Source: an uncultured Lactobacillus sp.
GTDB lineage: Bacteria > Bacillota > Bacilli > Lactobacillales > Lactobacillaceae
NCBI GenBank assembly: GCA_946481335.1
Contig: CAMLMR010000011.1
Coordinates: 1 to 32,145 of the forward strand
Length of the DNA stretch: 32,145 nucleotides
Direction: 5' to 3'
Below, in pieces: positions 21,917 through 29,963 of this stretch (position 1 is its first letter; every line of letters starts with the position of its first letter). The position numbers and the translations under genes were made by a program. The notes under the pieces are model-generated. The model did no database searches, was not told the DNA's origin, and worked only from the letters and a program-made list of their open reading frames with translations.

Positions 21917-21937
21917 TAGTTACATAAGTAATTAACT
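21914..21937. promoter_or_regulatory. Candidate GntR operator
   Basis: The inverted repeat AGTTAGTTAC (21914-21923) / GTAATTAACT (21928-21937) has one mismatch and a 4-nt centre. It overlaps the last bases of the -10 and the start site, so a bound repressor would block transcription. Autoregulation by the adjacent GntR protein is inferred. Confidence 0.6.
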
Positions 21938-21958
21938 GAAAGATGGGCGGTGAACAAG

Positions 21959-22342
21959 ATGCAATTTGATTTTAATAGTCCAGAGCCAATTTTTATCCAG
22001 GTTGCTACTCAACTAGAGGACGCAATCTTTACAGGGGCTTTCCAAGAAGGTGCACAAATTCCTTCGACGACAGAAATTTCAAAGCAATTTAAGATTAATC
22101 CTGCGACAGTTCTTAAAGGAATGAACATGTTGGTTAATAATGAATTGTTAGAAAAGCGTCGTGGACGTGGAACCTTTGTTAAGCAAGGGGCTCAAGAGAT
22201 AATTATTAAAAGAAGACAGGAACATTTCTATAACGATTACATTTTGAACTTAATCAATGAATCAAAGAAATTGCATCTATCTGAAGACGATATTTTGACA
22301 CTAGTAAAGAGAGGGTATGACAATGAGCAAGATCGAAGTTAG
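21959..22342 (+). CDS. GntR family regulator, YtrA subfamily
   Basis: 127 aa. The N-terminal winged helix (about 8-75) has the GntR pattern PIFIQVATQLEDAIFTG, IPSTTEISKQFKINPATV and the wing KRRGRGTFV. A short C-terminal helical tail of about 50 residues, with no effector domain, places it in the YtrA subfamily, which usually represses its own ABC transporter operon. An in-frame GTG at 21950 overlaps the ribosome binding site GGGCGGTGA, so the ATG at 21959 is preferred. It overlaps the ATPase gene by 20 nt. Confidence 0.9.
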   Translation: MQFDFNSPEPIFIQVATQLEDAIFTGAFQEGAQIPSTTEISKQFKINPATVLKGMNMLVNNELLEKRRGRGTFVKQGAQEIIIKRRQEHFYNDYILNLINESKKLHLSEDDILTLVKRGYDNEQDRS

Positions 22343-23189
22343 ACATTTAGCTAAACGTTTCAAGTTTTCAAAGCAACCTCTATTAAGTGAAGTCAATTTC
22401 ACGCTGAACGAAAACGAAATTTACGGATTATTTGGTGAAAACGGGGCAGGTAAATCAACTTTAATGAGTATGATTGCCGATTACAATCGACCATCTGCAG
22501 GAGAGGTCTTGTATGATGGTGAAAACGTCCATGAAAATGATGTAGCATTGAGCGAAATTTACTTCATGAACCAAGATAATATGTACCCAAAGAAGGATAA
22601 GGTTAGACAAATCTTTGCATTCGTCGAATCCATGTACGAAGATTATGACGTTGAACTACAGGATAAACTAGTTAAGGAATTTAAGCTGGATGTTAATCAA
22701 AAGCTTAATAAGTTATCTACTGGATACCAATCAATTGTTAAAATTATCATTTCACTTTGTGTACCTTGTAAGTTTGTCCTATTAGATGAACCTACATTAG
22801 GTTTGGATGCTAGAAATCGTGAAGTATTTCAACGCAACTTAATCGAAACCTACAGTGAAAATCCAAGAACTTTTGTAATTTCAACACACATTATTGATGA
22901 AATTGACCGTATTATTAGTGACGTAATCTTGCTTCAAGATGGTGTAATCAAGATGAACGAAAACCTAGAGGATATTGCATCCAAGTCATACAGTATTTCA
23001 GGACCTGCTGAAGATGTTGATTCCTATCTTCAAGGAATAAGTGTTCTAGAAGAAGAACAACTTGGTAGATACAAGACTGTTCACTTCATGGATCAATTAC
23101 CACAAAGAGAAGTGCCAGCATCTGTGGATATTGAACAAATGAAATTACAAAAACTACTAGTATACATTATGGATAGGGGTGAAAAGTAA
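22323..23189 (+). CDS. ABC transporter ATP-binding protein
   Basis: 288 aa. Walker A GENGAGKST is at 38-46, Walker B FVLLDE at 151-156 and the switch His at 189 (ISTHIIDEID). The signature is LSTGYQ (131-136), a relaxed version of LSGGQ that is common in YtrB/BcrA-type exporters. A C-terminal regulatory stretch of about 80 residues follows. An in-frame ATG at 22317 sits too close to the GAGAGG site, so 22323 is chosen. Substrate unknown; an exporter for a peptide, antibiotic or lipid-active compound is plausible from the GntR pairing. Confidence 0.88.
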   Translation: MSKIEVRHLAKRFKFSKQPLLSEVNFTLNENEIYGLFGENGAGKSTLMSMIADYNRPSAGEVLYDGENVHENDVALSEIYFMNQDNMYPKKDKVRQIFAFVESMYEDYDVELQDKLVKEFKLDVNQKLNKLSTGYQSIVKIIISLCVPCKFVLLDEPTLGLDARNREVFQRNLIETYSENPRTFVISTHIIDEIDRIISDVILLQDGVIKMNENLEDIASKSYSISGPAEDVDSYLQGISVLEEEQLGRYKTVHFMDQLPQREVPASVDIEQMKLQKLLVYIMDRGEK

Positions 23190-23959
23190 TGAAGAAAAAA
23201 GCACTAGCTAAGCAATATCTCCATGACTTTATTCCATTTATTTGGTACGGAATAATTGTTGCCATTGTTTATATTTTGTTTGCATTGCTAACAGACGTAA
23301 ACACTGCCTCAACAGCTGCAACTATTAAAGAAGATTTGAAGGAAACCTTTGTACTATCACCTTATCTAATCACCTTAGTGACGATGTTAGGAATTAGTTT
23401 TAATTACCATAGATTTCAAGTTGCATTGCAAAACGGTGTTTCTCGTAAGACCTTTTGGAAAGCTAAGATGCTTTTTATCGTAAAAGCGGCATTTCTTGTT
23501 AATGTCGTTAACGTATTTTTAGGCCTATTGAATGTGATGATGGGTCACGAACAAACATATGCGTATTACCAATTGTTTGGCAAAGCTTTTAGTAATATGT
23601 TTTTACAATCTATTTTTATGTTTATCACAGACTATGTAGTATTACTATTTATATTCATTGCCATGAATACTTTTGGGACTATTGCATCATTAATGAACAG
23701 AATTGGTAAATCAATCTTTTACTCAATTGGTGTGGTTTTCTATATCTTCTTTACCAATCTGTTAACCCAATACGGCTCACAGAAAATAATCAGTAAATTT
23801 TATGCACGAATCAATGGTGAAGCAATTTTAAACTTTATTTTTGGCGTTGATAGATATCATTCTAAGCCATTTGCGTTGATCGGAGTTTTTATTATCTTAT
23901 CTATCATTGCAGCAGGATTTAATTTACTATTCACCAGATTAGAACAAGTAAAAAGATAA
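23189..23959 (+). CDS. ABC transporter permease
   Basis: 256 aa with six predicted membrane helices (roughly 15-37, 57-75, 92-112, 136-165, 172-195 and 228-250). I recognise no named family beyond ABC-2-like exporter permeases. It overlaps the ATPase stop by one base (TAATG), so the two are translated together and likely form one transporter. The segment FQVALQNGVSRKTFWKAK after helix 2 resembles the cytoplasmic coupling region of such permeases. Function is inferred from context only. Confidence 0.8.
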   Translation: MKKKALAKQYLHDFIPFIWYGIIVAIVYILFALLTDVNTASTAATIKEDLKETFVLSPYLITLVTMLGISFNYHRFQVALQNGVSRKTFWKAKMLFIVKAAFLVNVVNVFLGLLNVMMGHEQTYAYYQLFGKAFSNMFLQSIFMFITDYVVLLFIFIAMNTFGTIASLMNRIGKSIFYSIGVVFYIFFTNLLTQYGSQKIISKFYARINGEAILNFIFGVDRYHSKPFALIGVFIILSIIAAGFNLLFTRLEQVKR

Positions 23960-23986
23960 AAAAGAATTCTTTAATCTCTGAAACCA

Positions 23987-23995
23987 TGTTATAAT
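23987..23995 (+). promoter_or_regulatory. Extended -10 promoter before ddl
   Basis: TGTTATAAT: TG at 23987-23988 and a perfect TATAAT at 23990-23995; the -35 is poor. It is flanked by the inverted pair TGAAAC (23979-23984) and GTTTCA (23999-24004). Confidence 0.6.
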
Positions 23996-24030
23996 ATAGT
24001 TTCAAAGAATTATTGATAGGACGGTATAAA

Positions 24031-25131
24031 ATGATGAAAAAGACTCATTTAGCATTACTTTTCGGTGGAGATTCATCAGAACATGATGTTTCAAAACGTT
24101 CAGCTCATAACATTTATGATGCGATGGATAAAGATAAGTACGATATTAGCTTATTCTTAATTACTAAGACAGGAATTATCTTAGATAATGAATCATCACA
24201 CCGTGTGTTTGATGGTGAACCTGAAGATGCTGTGGTTGAAGAAGCGGTTAAAGCTTTAGATTTCTCAGATCCATTAGCTCCAATTAAAAACTTATCAAAG
24301 ACAAAGGATATCGACGTATTCTTCCCAATCGTTCACGGTAACTTAGGTGAAGATGGTACTATCCAAGGCCTTCTAAGACTACTACATAAGCCATACGTTG
24401 GTAGTGGTATCTTGGAATCAGCAATGGGATTTGATAAAGACATTACTAAGAAGATGTTAAACCTAGCAGGAGTTAGAAACACTAACTACCACTTGATTAC
24501 TCCTGACAACAAAGACCAATTCACATATGCTAAGCTACAAGCTGAATTCGGTGATGTAATCTTCTTGAAGCCAGCTAACCAAGGTTCATCAGTTGGTATT
24601 CATAAGGTAACAAACGAACAAGAATTTGAAGACGGACTAAAGGATGCATTCAGATATGACTACAAGATTCTAGCTGAACAAGCAATCAACGGTCCAGAAG
24701 AACTAGAAATCTCAATTTTAGGTAACGAAAATCCAATCGCTTCTCAAGTTGGTGCAATTCGTGTTCCTAAGGAAGACAAGTTCTACACATACGACAACAA
24801 GTTCGTTGATGCTAGCCAAGTTAAGTTTGATATTCCGGTTGATATTCCAGAATCATTATCAGATGAAATTACTGACTTAGCATTACGCGGATACAAGGCA
24901 TTAGGTCTTAAGGGACTAGCTCGTATTGACTTCTTAGTATCTAAGGAAGGTGTTCCTTACCTAGGAGAAGTTAACACACTACCTGGTTTCACAAACATTA
25001 GTCTATACCCACAACTATGGGAAGCTTCTGGTATTAGTTACACTGAGCTAATCGATAGATTAATTGACCTAGCTTACAAAGAATTTGATCGTAGAAATAA
25101 CATCATTCACGATTTCAAACCATTATCATAA
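24031..25131 (+). CDS. ddl: D-Ala-D-Ala ligase family protein, probable D-Ala-D-Lac ligase
   Basis: 366 aa ATP-grasp ligase that makes the terminal dipeptide or depsipeptide of the peptidoglycan stem. The N-terminal motif FGGDSSEHDVS, the glycine-rich PANQGSSVGIHK and the C-terminal metal site LGEVNTLPGFT are intact. The active-site loop reads FYTYDNKF with F258. D-Ala-D-Ala enzymes have Tyr here, while intrinsically vancomycin-resistant lactic acid bacteria have Phe and make D-Ala-D-Lac. A TTG at 24013 is in frame, but the GATAGGACGG site favours ATG 24031 (or 24034). Monocistronic, with its own promoter and terminator. Confidence 0.95.
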   Translation: MMKKTHLALLFGGDSSEHDVSKRSAHNIYDAMDKDKYDISLFLITKTGIILDNESSHRVFDGEPEDAVVEEAVKALDFSDPLAPIKNLSKTKDIDVFFPIVHGNLGEDGTIQGLLRLLHKPYVGSGILESAMGFDKDITKKMLNLAGVRNTNYHLITPDNKDQFTYAKLQAEFGDVIFLKPANQGSSVGIHKVTNEQEFEDGLKDAFRYDYKILAEQAINGPEELEISILGNENPIASQVGAIRVPKEDKFYTYDNKFVDASQVKFDIPVDIPESLSDEITDLALRGYKALGLKGLARIDFLVSKEGVPYLGEVNTLPGFTNISLYPQLWEASGISYTELIDRLIDLAYKEFDRRNNIIHDFKPLS

Positions 25132-25132
25132 T

Positions 25133-25170
25133 AAAAAAAGAGGTAATCCTTTGGATTATCTCTTTTTTTA
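25133..25170 (+). terminator. Intrinsic terminator after ddl
   Basis: AGAGGTAATCC and GGATTATCTCT pair with one G-U around a TTT loop. A7/T7 flanks extend the stem to 17 bp (25133-25149 with 25153-25169). Confidence 0.92.
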
Positions 25171-25267
25171 TAGGAAAATTATTTAAGAAAGTATTAAATT
25201 AGCCGAAAAAAATTGAGTTTTTATACGTATGTAATAGAGTAAAAATTAACGAAAGGAATAATGAAAT

Positions 25268-25819
25268 ATGAAGAGATGTGAATGGGCCAACGACAATGCT
25301 GAAATGCTAGTATATCATGATAAAGAGTGGGGAGTTCCTAAGCAACAATTATCCAAACTCTTTGAATGTTTAACATTGGAAATTTTTCAAGCTGGATTAT
25401 CATGGTCAACGGTATTACGTAAGAGGGATGCATTTAGAAAAGACTTTGCTGATTTTGATGTGGCAAAAATTAGTCGTTTCAATGACGCAGATATCGAAAG
25501 ATTGATGAATGATGAGGGCATCATTCGAAATAAGGCGAAGATAATTGCCACAGTTGAAAATGCCAAGGTTTGTATGGAACATGATTTGGTTCGTTTAACA
25601 TGGGAACCATTCAATTTTACCCAAATGGACGGATTAAATGATAACAACAAAGATGACATCAAGGAATTCATTAAACCATATGTAAAGGCGTTTAAATCAG
25701 CTGGGGTTAAACGTGTCGGTCCAACTACTCTATATTCATATTTTCAGTCAGTAGGAGTGATTAATGATCATGAATTAGATTGTTTTAGACACAGTGAAAT
25801 TAATAGTCTTGTAGAGTGA
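25268..25819 (+). CDS. tag: DNA-3-methyladenine glycosylase I
   Basis: 183 aa base-excision repair glycosylase removing 3-methyladenine. The structural zinc ligands match the Tag pattern: C4, H17 (YHDKEWGVP), then H168 and C172 (NDHELDC). The core segment AGLSWSTVLRKRDAFR and the DNA-contact region VKRVGPTTLYSYFQSVG are typical. A GAAAGGAATAA site precedes the ATG. It lies 20 nt before the following regulator gene on the same strand. No clear sigma-A -35/-10 pair was found in the 98 nt after the ddl terminator (TTGAGT at 25213 is a candidate -35 only). Confidence 0.95.
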   Translation: MKRCEWANDNAEMLVYHDKEWGVPKQQLSKLFECLTLEIFQAGLSWSTVLRKRDAFRKDFADFDVAKISRFNDADIERLMNDEGIIRNKAKIIATVENAKVCMEHDLVRLTWEPFNFTQMDGLNDNNKDDIKEFIKPYVKAFKSAGVKRVGPTTLYSYFQSVGVINDHELDCFRHSEINSLVE

Positions 25820-25839
25820 TTCATAGAAAGGAATTAAGA

Positions 25840-26658
25840 ATGAATATCAACGGCACTTTAATCAAAAAGCGACGTAAAAGTTTAAACATAACTCAATGTG
25901 AATTAGCAAAGAAGGTTGCGTGTACTCAACCGGTGATTTGCCAGATTGAAAACGGAAATTATGACCACCAGATTAGTCTATATGTGGTTCAAAACATTTG
26001 TAAGATATTGTTACTAGATATTGATAAGGTCATCGAAAACGAGAAGAAAGTGGCTAGTTACGAAATTAACAACATTCCATTTTGTGCGGCCTTATGTATC
26101 CCAGAAGAAATTCAATTAAAACTGGATAAATATGAAAATGACCTAGAGGATAAGGAAGATGTTAAGTATTTTCAGATTATCCATGCTGCAGTCCAATTAG
26201 GTAAAAAGAACTATAGTGCATCTGTTGATGAGCTACAGAGGTTGAATTACGATTTTTATGACAAAAAAGAGATTAGTTTGCAAAAAATGGTGATTATGGG
26301 GATGCTAGCAATTGATTACTTTGCGATGAAGAAGTTCTCGATTTCGTATCAATATGTGGTTGAAACAATTGAATTGACTAAGCAAATGAATAATTCAGAC
26401 ATTGAGAATATGCAGTTCTTAATTTTATATCGTGAACTAGATGTGATTTGTTCAATATTACACTTATCCAGAGATTCTAGTTACTTAAAGAAGATATCTT
26501 GTCGTGCTTTTTATCGAAGCATTGTCGGCATCGATAGTCAGGGAATCGATATTAACTTTGATAAATTGAATAAACCAAATGGTGTGTTTGAATACTGGAA
26601 GCAATTTTTAAGTGAGAATAATCCATTATCAGAAAATGATAATTGGTTAGTTGAATAA
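25840..26658 (+). CDS. Helix-turn-helix transcriptional regulator, XRE type with helical C-terminal domain
   Basis: 272 aa. Residues 3-57 form an HTH_3 domain (LIKKRRKSLNITQCELAKKV, TQPVICQIENGNY). The remaining 210 residues are helix-rich with no enzyme motif, the size and layout of Rgg/RRNPP peptide-responsive regulators. I cannot confirm that family. Three Cys fall in or near the HTH. The ATG at 25840 has AAAGGAATT upstream; the in-frame GTG at 25816 overlaps the tag end. Probably transcribed with tag. No short signal-peptide gene is visible beside it. Confidence 0.75.
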   Translation: MNINGTLIKKRRKSLNITQCELAKKVACTQPVICQIENGNYDHQISLYVVQNICKILLLDIDKVIENEKKVASYEINNIPFCAALCIPEEIQLKLDKYENDLEDKEDVKYFQIIHAAVQLGKKNYSASVDELQRLNYDFYDKKEISLQKMVIMGMLAIDYFAMKKFSISYQYVVETIELTKQMNNSDIENMQFLILYRELDVICSILHLSRDSSYLKKISCRAFYRSIVGIDSQGIDINFDKLNKPNGVFEYWKQFLSENNPLSENDNWLVE

Positions 26659-26690
26659 AAAAGACCTGGAATAATATCCAGGTCTTTTTT
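26657..26690. terminator. Bidirectional terminator between the HTH gene and the usp gene
   Basis: A perfect stem, AGACCTGGA (26662-26670) and TCCAGGTCT (26677-26685), with an ATAATA loop. A-tracts and T-tracts flank it, giving a T-tail on both strands. It serves both convergent transcripts. Confidence 0.92.
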
Positions 26691-26691
26691 A

Positions 26692-27153
26692 TTATTTTTC
26701 TACTTTGTTGTCTAAGTCTGATTTTACGATTAAGACATCACATTCTGCTACACGAGTTACGTATGAAGCAACTGAACCAATTAACAAACGTTCAGCAGCG
26801 CTTTGCCCGTTAGCACCGATGATGATTAAGTCTGTATCGAAACGATCAACTAAATCTCTTGAAATAATGGATTTAGGAGCACCGTATTCGATAGTATAAT
26901 CAACATTCTTAATTCCGGCATCTTGAGCCTTCTTTAAGTATTTTTCTAGTGAACTTTTAACACGGCTAGTAACGTCATCTAACATTGATGAGTCGAAATT
27001 AGCTAGGTTAGTGAATGATCGCGTATCGATTACGTGCACGATGTGTAGGTCAGCATCATTGTGTTTTGCAACTTCAATTGACTTGTTGAATGCTAACTTT
27101 GAGTTTTTTGAACCATCGATTGGAATCATAATTTGACTGTAATCTTGTAACAT
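26692..27153 (-). CDS. Universal stress protein, UspA family
   Basis: 153 aa single-domain Usp. The fold opens IMIPIDGSKNSKLAFNKSI. The ATP-binding signature G-2x-G-9x-G-S is complete (G113, G116, G126, S127), so this is an ATP-binding type. The physiological role in lactobacilli is stress and acid tolerance; the exact target is unknown. AGGTGAAAGAAT precedes the ATG. Last gene of the run from the yueI-like gene through rarA, 20 nt after the small membrane protein. Confidence 0.93.
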   Translation of the reverse strand: MLQDYSQIMIPIDGSKNSKLAFNKSIEVAKHNDADLHIVHVIDTRSFTNLANFDSSMLDDVTSRVKSSLEKYLKKAQDAGIKNVDYTIEYGAPKSIISRDLVDRFDTDLIIIGANGQSAAERLLIGSVASYVTRVAECDVLIVKSDLDNKVEK

Positions 27154-27173
27154 ATTCTTTCACCTCAAACTAT

Positions 27174-27458
27174 TTACTTGTTGATGAATGTAATTAAAGT
27201 TAATTCCATCACCAATAACATTATACAACTTATTACCATGATAGTTGTAACGAAATAGATATCTGGAATGAAAATTGCTATTACTGAAACAACAGTTAAA
27301 ACGCAAAAGACAATTCCATAGAATTTAACAATTTTGCTTAATGCTTGGTTGTTTTCCGGGTGTAGCATCATAAACGGTTTGTTAGTGTGGTTTAAAAGGA
27401 AACGACCAATTGCAAATAACACAATTGTCGCTAATAATACTAGAATTCTAATTAACAT
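27174..27458 (-). CDS. Small membrane protein of unknown function
   Basis: 94 aa with three predicted membrane helices (about 3-20, 45-65 and 68-90). A polar loop (HTNKPFMMLHPENNQALSK) lies between the first two. I do not recognise the family. AGGAGT lies 5 nt before the ATG and overlaps the rarA stop region, leaving a 9-nt gap, so it is co-transcribed with rarA and the usp gene. The tight spacing and clean ribosome binding site support a real gene. Confidence 0.8.
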   Translation of the reverse strand: MLIRILVLLATIVLFAIGRFLLNHTNKPFMMLHPENNQALSKIVKFYGIVFCVLTVVSVIAIFIPDIYFVTTIMVISCIMLLVMELTLITFINK

Positions 27459-27467
27459 TTTCGACTC

Positions 27468-28742
27468 CTATTTATCACGTTGAGCGTGAAGTAGTTTTTC
27501 GTATTGTTGTTTAAACGTACTTTCAATCTTACCATTGGTCTTTGGTTCGTAGTAAGTATCGTTTTTAATCTTAGTAGGTAAGTACTGTTGTTTAACCCAA
27601 TCATTGGGATAATCATGGGCGTACTTGTAGTTAACACCACGGCCTAATTTCTTAGCGCCAGAGTAGTGACTATCCTTTAAATGAGCGGGAATATCACCGT
27701 AGTTACCAGTTCTAATCTTTGCAATTGCTGCATCGATTGCACGCATGGCGGTATTTGACTTAGGTGATAGACATAATTCAATAATGGCATTAGCTAGTGG
27801 AATTCTAGCTTCAGGAAAACCAACTTTGTTGGCGGCTTCAATCGCTGAAACTGTTCTAGCGCATGCAGCAGGATTGGCTAATCCAACATCTTCATATGCG
27901 ATTACCATCAAACGTCGACTGATGGAATTTAAATCACCTGATTCAATTAGACGACCGGCATAGTGAAGAGCAGCGTTTACATCTGATCCACGAATCGATT
28001 TTTGAAAAGCAGAGACAACATCGTAATGAGCATCTCCGTTTTTATCTTGGGTTAGTGCTTTTCTTTGTAGACATGATTCCACATCGTCTAAAGTGATATG
28101 GATAATGTCATCTTCATCTGGAGTAGTTGATTTAGCCGCTAATTCTAATGCGTTCAGAGCACTTCTTAAATCACCATTGGTACTGGTGGATAGGAAGTGT
28201 AGAGCATTATCATCTAAATCAATGTTCAAATTACCTAAGCCATTTTCCTTATCAGTCAAAGCACGTTCTACTGCTGATTTGATATCATCTTCGTTAAGAG
28301 GGTGAACCTCAAAAATTTGGGTTCTACTTCTAATGGCCGGATTAATATTGATATATGGATTTTCAGTCGTAGCACCGATTAGAATAATATTACCGCTTTC
28401 TAGAAGAGGTAATAGGAAGTCTTGCTTAGTTTTATCTAAACGATGAATTTCATCAAGTAGTAAAACGACGGTTCCAGACATTTTCGCTTCTTCAGCTACG
28501 ATTTGTAAGTCCTTTTTGGTATCTGTTGCTGCATTTAATTGACGAAATGCATACTTAGTTGAACCAGCGATTGCACTTGCGATACTGGTTTTTCCCGTTC
28601 CGGGAGGACCATATAAAATCATTGATGATAAAATCTTTGCCTTTACCATTCGATCGATGATTTTACCATGTCCAACTAAATCTTGTTGGCCGACAACGTC
28701 TTCAATTTTCTTTGGACGCATACGGTATGCTAGTGGATGCAA
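27468..28742 (-). CDS. rarA: Replication-associated recombination protein A (RarA/MgsA AAA ATPase)
   Basis: 424 aa clamp-loader-like AAA+ ATPase that acts at stalled replication forks. It opens LAYRMRPKKIEDVVGQ, the usual RarA start. Walker A GPPGTGKT is at 45-52 and Walker B DEIH at 97-100. The C-terminal tetramerisation domain contains the typical YEDVGLANP and PLANAIIELCLSPKSN segments. It follows the yueI-like gene by 13 nt and precedes the small membrane protein by 9 nt. Confidence 0.95.
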   Translation of the reverse strand: MHPLAYRMRPKKIEDVVGQQDLVGHGKIIDRMVKAKILSSMILYGPPGTGKTSIASAIAGSTKYAFRQLNAATDTKKDLQIVAEEAKMSGTVVLLLDEIHRLDKTKQDFLLPLLESGNIILIGATTENPYININPAIRSRTQIFEVHPLNEDDIKSAVERALTDKENGLGNLNIDLDDNALHFLSTSTNGDLRSALNALELAAKSTTPDEDDIIHITLDDVESCLQRKALTQDKNGDAHYDVVSAFQKSIRGSDVNAALHYAGRLIESGDLNSISRRLMVIAYEDVGLANPAACARTVSAIEAANKVGFPEARIPLANAIIELCLSPKSNTAMRAIDAAIAKIRTGNYGDIPAHLKDSHYSGAKKLGRGVNYKYAHDYPNDWVKQQYLPTKIKNDTYYEPKTNGKIESTFKQQYEKLLHAQRDK

Positions 28743-28755
28743 TTTATCATCACCT

Positions 28756-29235
28756 TTATTTGAATATATTTTTTAACTTACCAAAAAATGATTGATTGGT
28801 TTGTTTATCGGAAGAATCATTTGATGAATCTTTTGAAGTATCTTCTTGATTGTATTTTTCTTCGAAATCAACGGGATTAACGTTAATCGATTGACTGTTG
28901 GCGTAGACCACACCGTAATTATCTGGTGCGGTACGGTAGAATGAGTCAGTCTTGATTACGAATTTAATGTTATTTTTCGATGCTAGTCTGATAAAAGGGG
29001 AGACAACATCGTGATCCAAGTTACCATTAATGATTAGTTGGTAACTATTGTTGTTATCAAATTCTTTTTGAAGTGCATTAACTGCATCTGGGTTTGATAG
29101 ATCTTTGATTTGAATTGCTAGGGAAACGCGTTCTCTAAAAGTTCCTAGATATTTGCGTTGTTCATCAGGGTTAACCTTTGGAGTTCCACCCATAGATGAT
29201 TGTTCTAAACGACTACTTACGTCATCTTCACTCAT
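28756..29235 (-). CDS. YueI-like DUF1694 family protein
   Basis: 159 aa soluble protein. The N-terminal MSEDDVSSRLEQSSMGGTPKVNPDEQRKYLGTF and the segment ERVSLAI fit DUF1694 (Bacillus YueI), which is of unknown function. A low-complexity Ser/Asp/Asn-rich linker (about 133-148) and a short basic tail ending FFGKLKNIFK follow; the tail may form an amphipathic helix. AAAAAGGAG precedes the ATG. It has its own promoter and leads the rarA operon. Confidence 0.85.
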   Translation of the reverse strand: MSEDDVSSRLEQSSMGGTPKVNPDEQRKYLGTFRERVSLAIQIKDLSNPDAVNALQKEFDNNNSYQLIINGNLDHDVVSPFIRLASKNNIKFVIKTDSFYRTAPDNYGVVYANSQSINVNPVDFEEKYNQEDTSKDSSNDSSDKQTNQSFFGKLKNIFK

Positions 29236-29269
29236 ATTAATTGCTCCTTTTTATTTATGTCTTAGTACT

Positions 29270-29278
29270 ATTTTATCA
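29270..29278 (-). promoter_or_regulatory. Extended -10 promoter of the yueI-rarA operon
   Basis: On the minus strand TGATAAAAT (plus 29270-29278) is an extended -10. TTCTAC at plus 29293-29298 is a weak -35 at 17 bp. The start site would fall near 29263, downstream of the rpsD terminator. Confidence 0.45.
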
Positions 29279-29297
29279 TTAATTAAAAGAGGGTAGA

Positions 29298-29331
29298 AAA
29301 AAAGCGTTTTGCAAATGCAAAGCGCTTTTTT
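29298..29331 (-). terminator. Intrinsic terminator after rpsD
   Basis: A 15-bp stem with one G-U pair: AAAAAAGCGTTTTGC (29298-29312) and GCAAAGCGCTTTTTT (29317-29331) around a 4-nt loop. On the minus strand it has a T-tail, 23 nt after the rpsD stop. Confidence 0.9.
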
Positions 29332-29354
29332 GGAGCAACAAGTATAACCAGAAA

Positions 29355-29963
29355 TTATAGCTTGTTGTAGTATTCAACGATTAGTGATGCATCAATATCA
29401 GCATTCATTTCGTCACGTTGAGGTAATCTAGTTAGAGAACCTTCTAATTTGTCAGCATCGAATGAAACGTATTGTGGACGACCAACAACAGCTTCAACGG
29501 CTTCCTTGATGATTTGTAGGTCTTTTGATTTTTCACGAACTGAAATAACTTGACCAATCTTTACTTCGTATGAAGGAATGTCAACACGTTTTCCATCAAC
29601 AGTGATGTGACCGTGGTTAACTAATTGACGAGCTTGACGACGAGTAGTTGCTAAACCTAAACGGTAAACAACGTTGTCTAGTCTACGTTCTAGTAATACC
29701 ATGAAGTTATCACCGTGACGACCTTCTCTAATCTTACCCGCACGAACGAATAGTTTTGAGAATTGACGTTCAGTTAAACCGTACATGAAACGTAGCTTTT
29801 GCTTTTCCTTCAATTGAGTACCGTATTCTGATAGCTTACCGCGACGACCTTGACCGTGGTCACCTGGTGCGTATGGGCGACGAGCTAATTCTTTACCAGT
29901 ACCTGAAAGTGAAATACCAAGACGACGTGAAAGTCTCCAACTTGGACCTGTATATCTAGACAT
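29355..29963 (-). CDS. rpsD: Small ribosomal subunit protein uS4
   Basis: 202 aa primary 16S-binding assembly protein. It begins [19 protein letters not shown]. The S4 RNA-binding domain is in [19 protein letters not shown] and on through about residue 155. No Cys is present, so this is the zinc-free (C-minus) form. The frame extends to an ATG at 29978, but that codon overlaps the SD-sequestering hairpin. The ATG at 29963 has GGAGG eight bases upstream and is the family start. Probably autoregulated through the long structured leader. Confidence 0.97.
   Translation of the reverse strand: MSRYTGPSWRLSRRLGISLSGTGKELARRPYAPGDHGQGRRGKLSEYGTQLKEKQKLRFMYGLTERQFSKLFVRAGKIREGRHGDNFMVLLERRLDNVVYRLGLATTRRQARQLVNHGHITVDGKRVDIPSYEVKIGQVISVREKSKDLQIIKEAVEAVVGRPQYVSFDADKLEGSLTRLPQRDEMNADIDASLIVEYYNKL

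Noticed and set aside
23961..23980. AAAGAATTCTTT palindrome as a terminator for the ABC operon
   Set aside because: The stem has no loop, is very AT-rich and lacks a T-tract; read-through or Rho-type ending is as likely.
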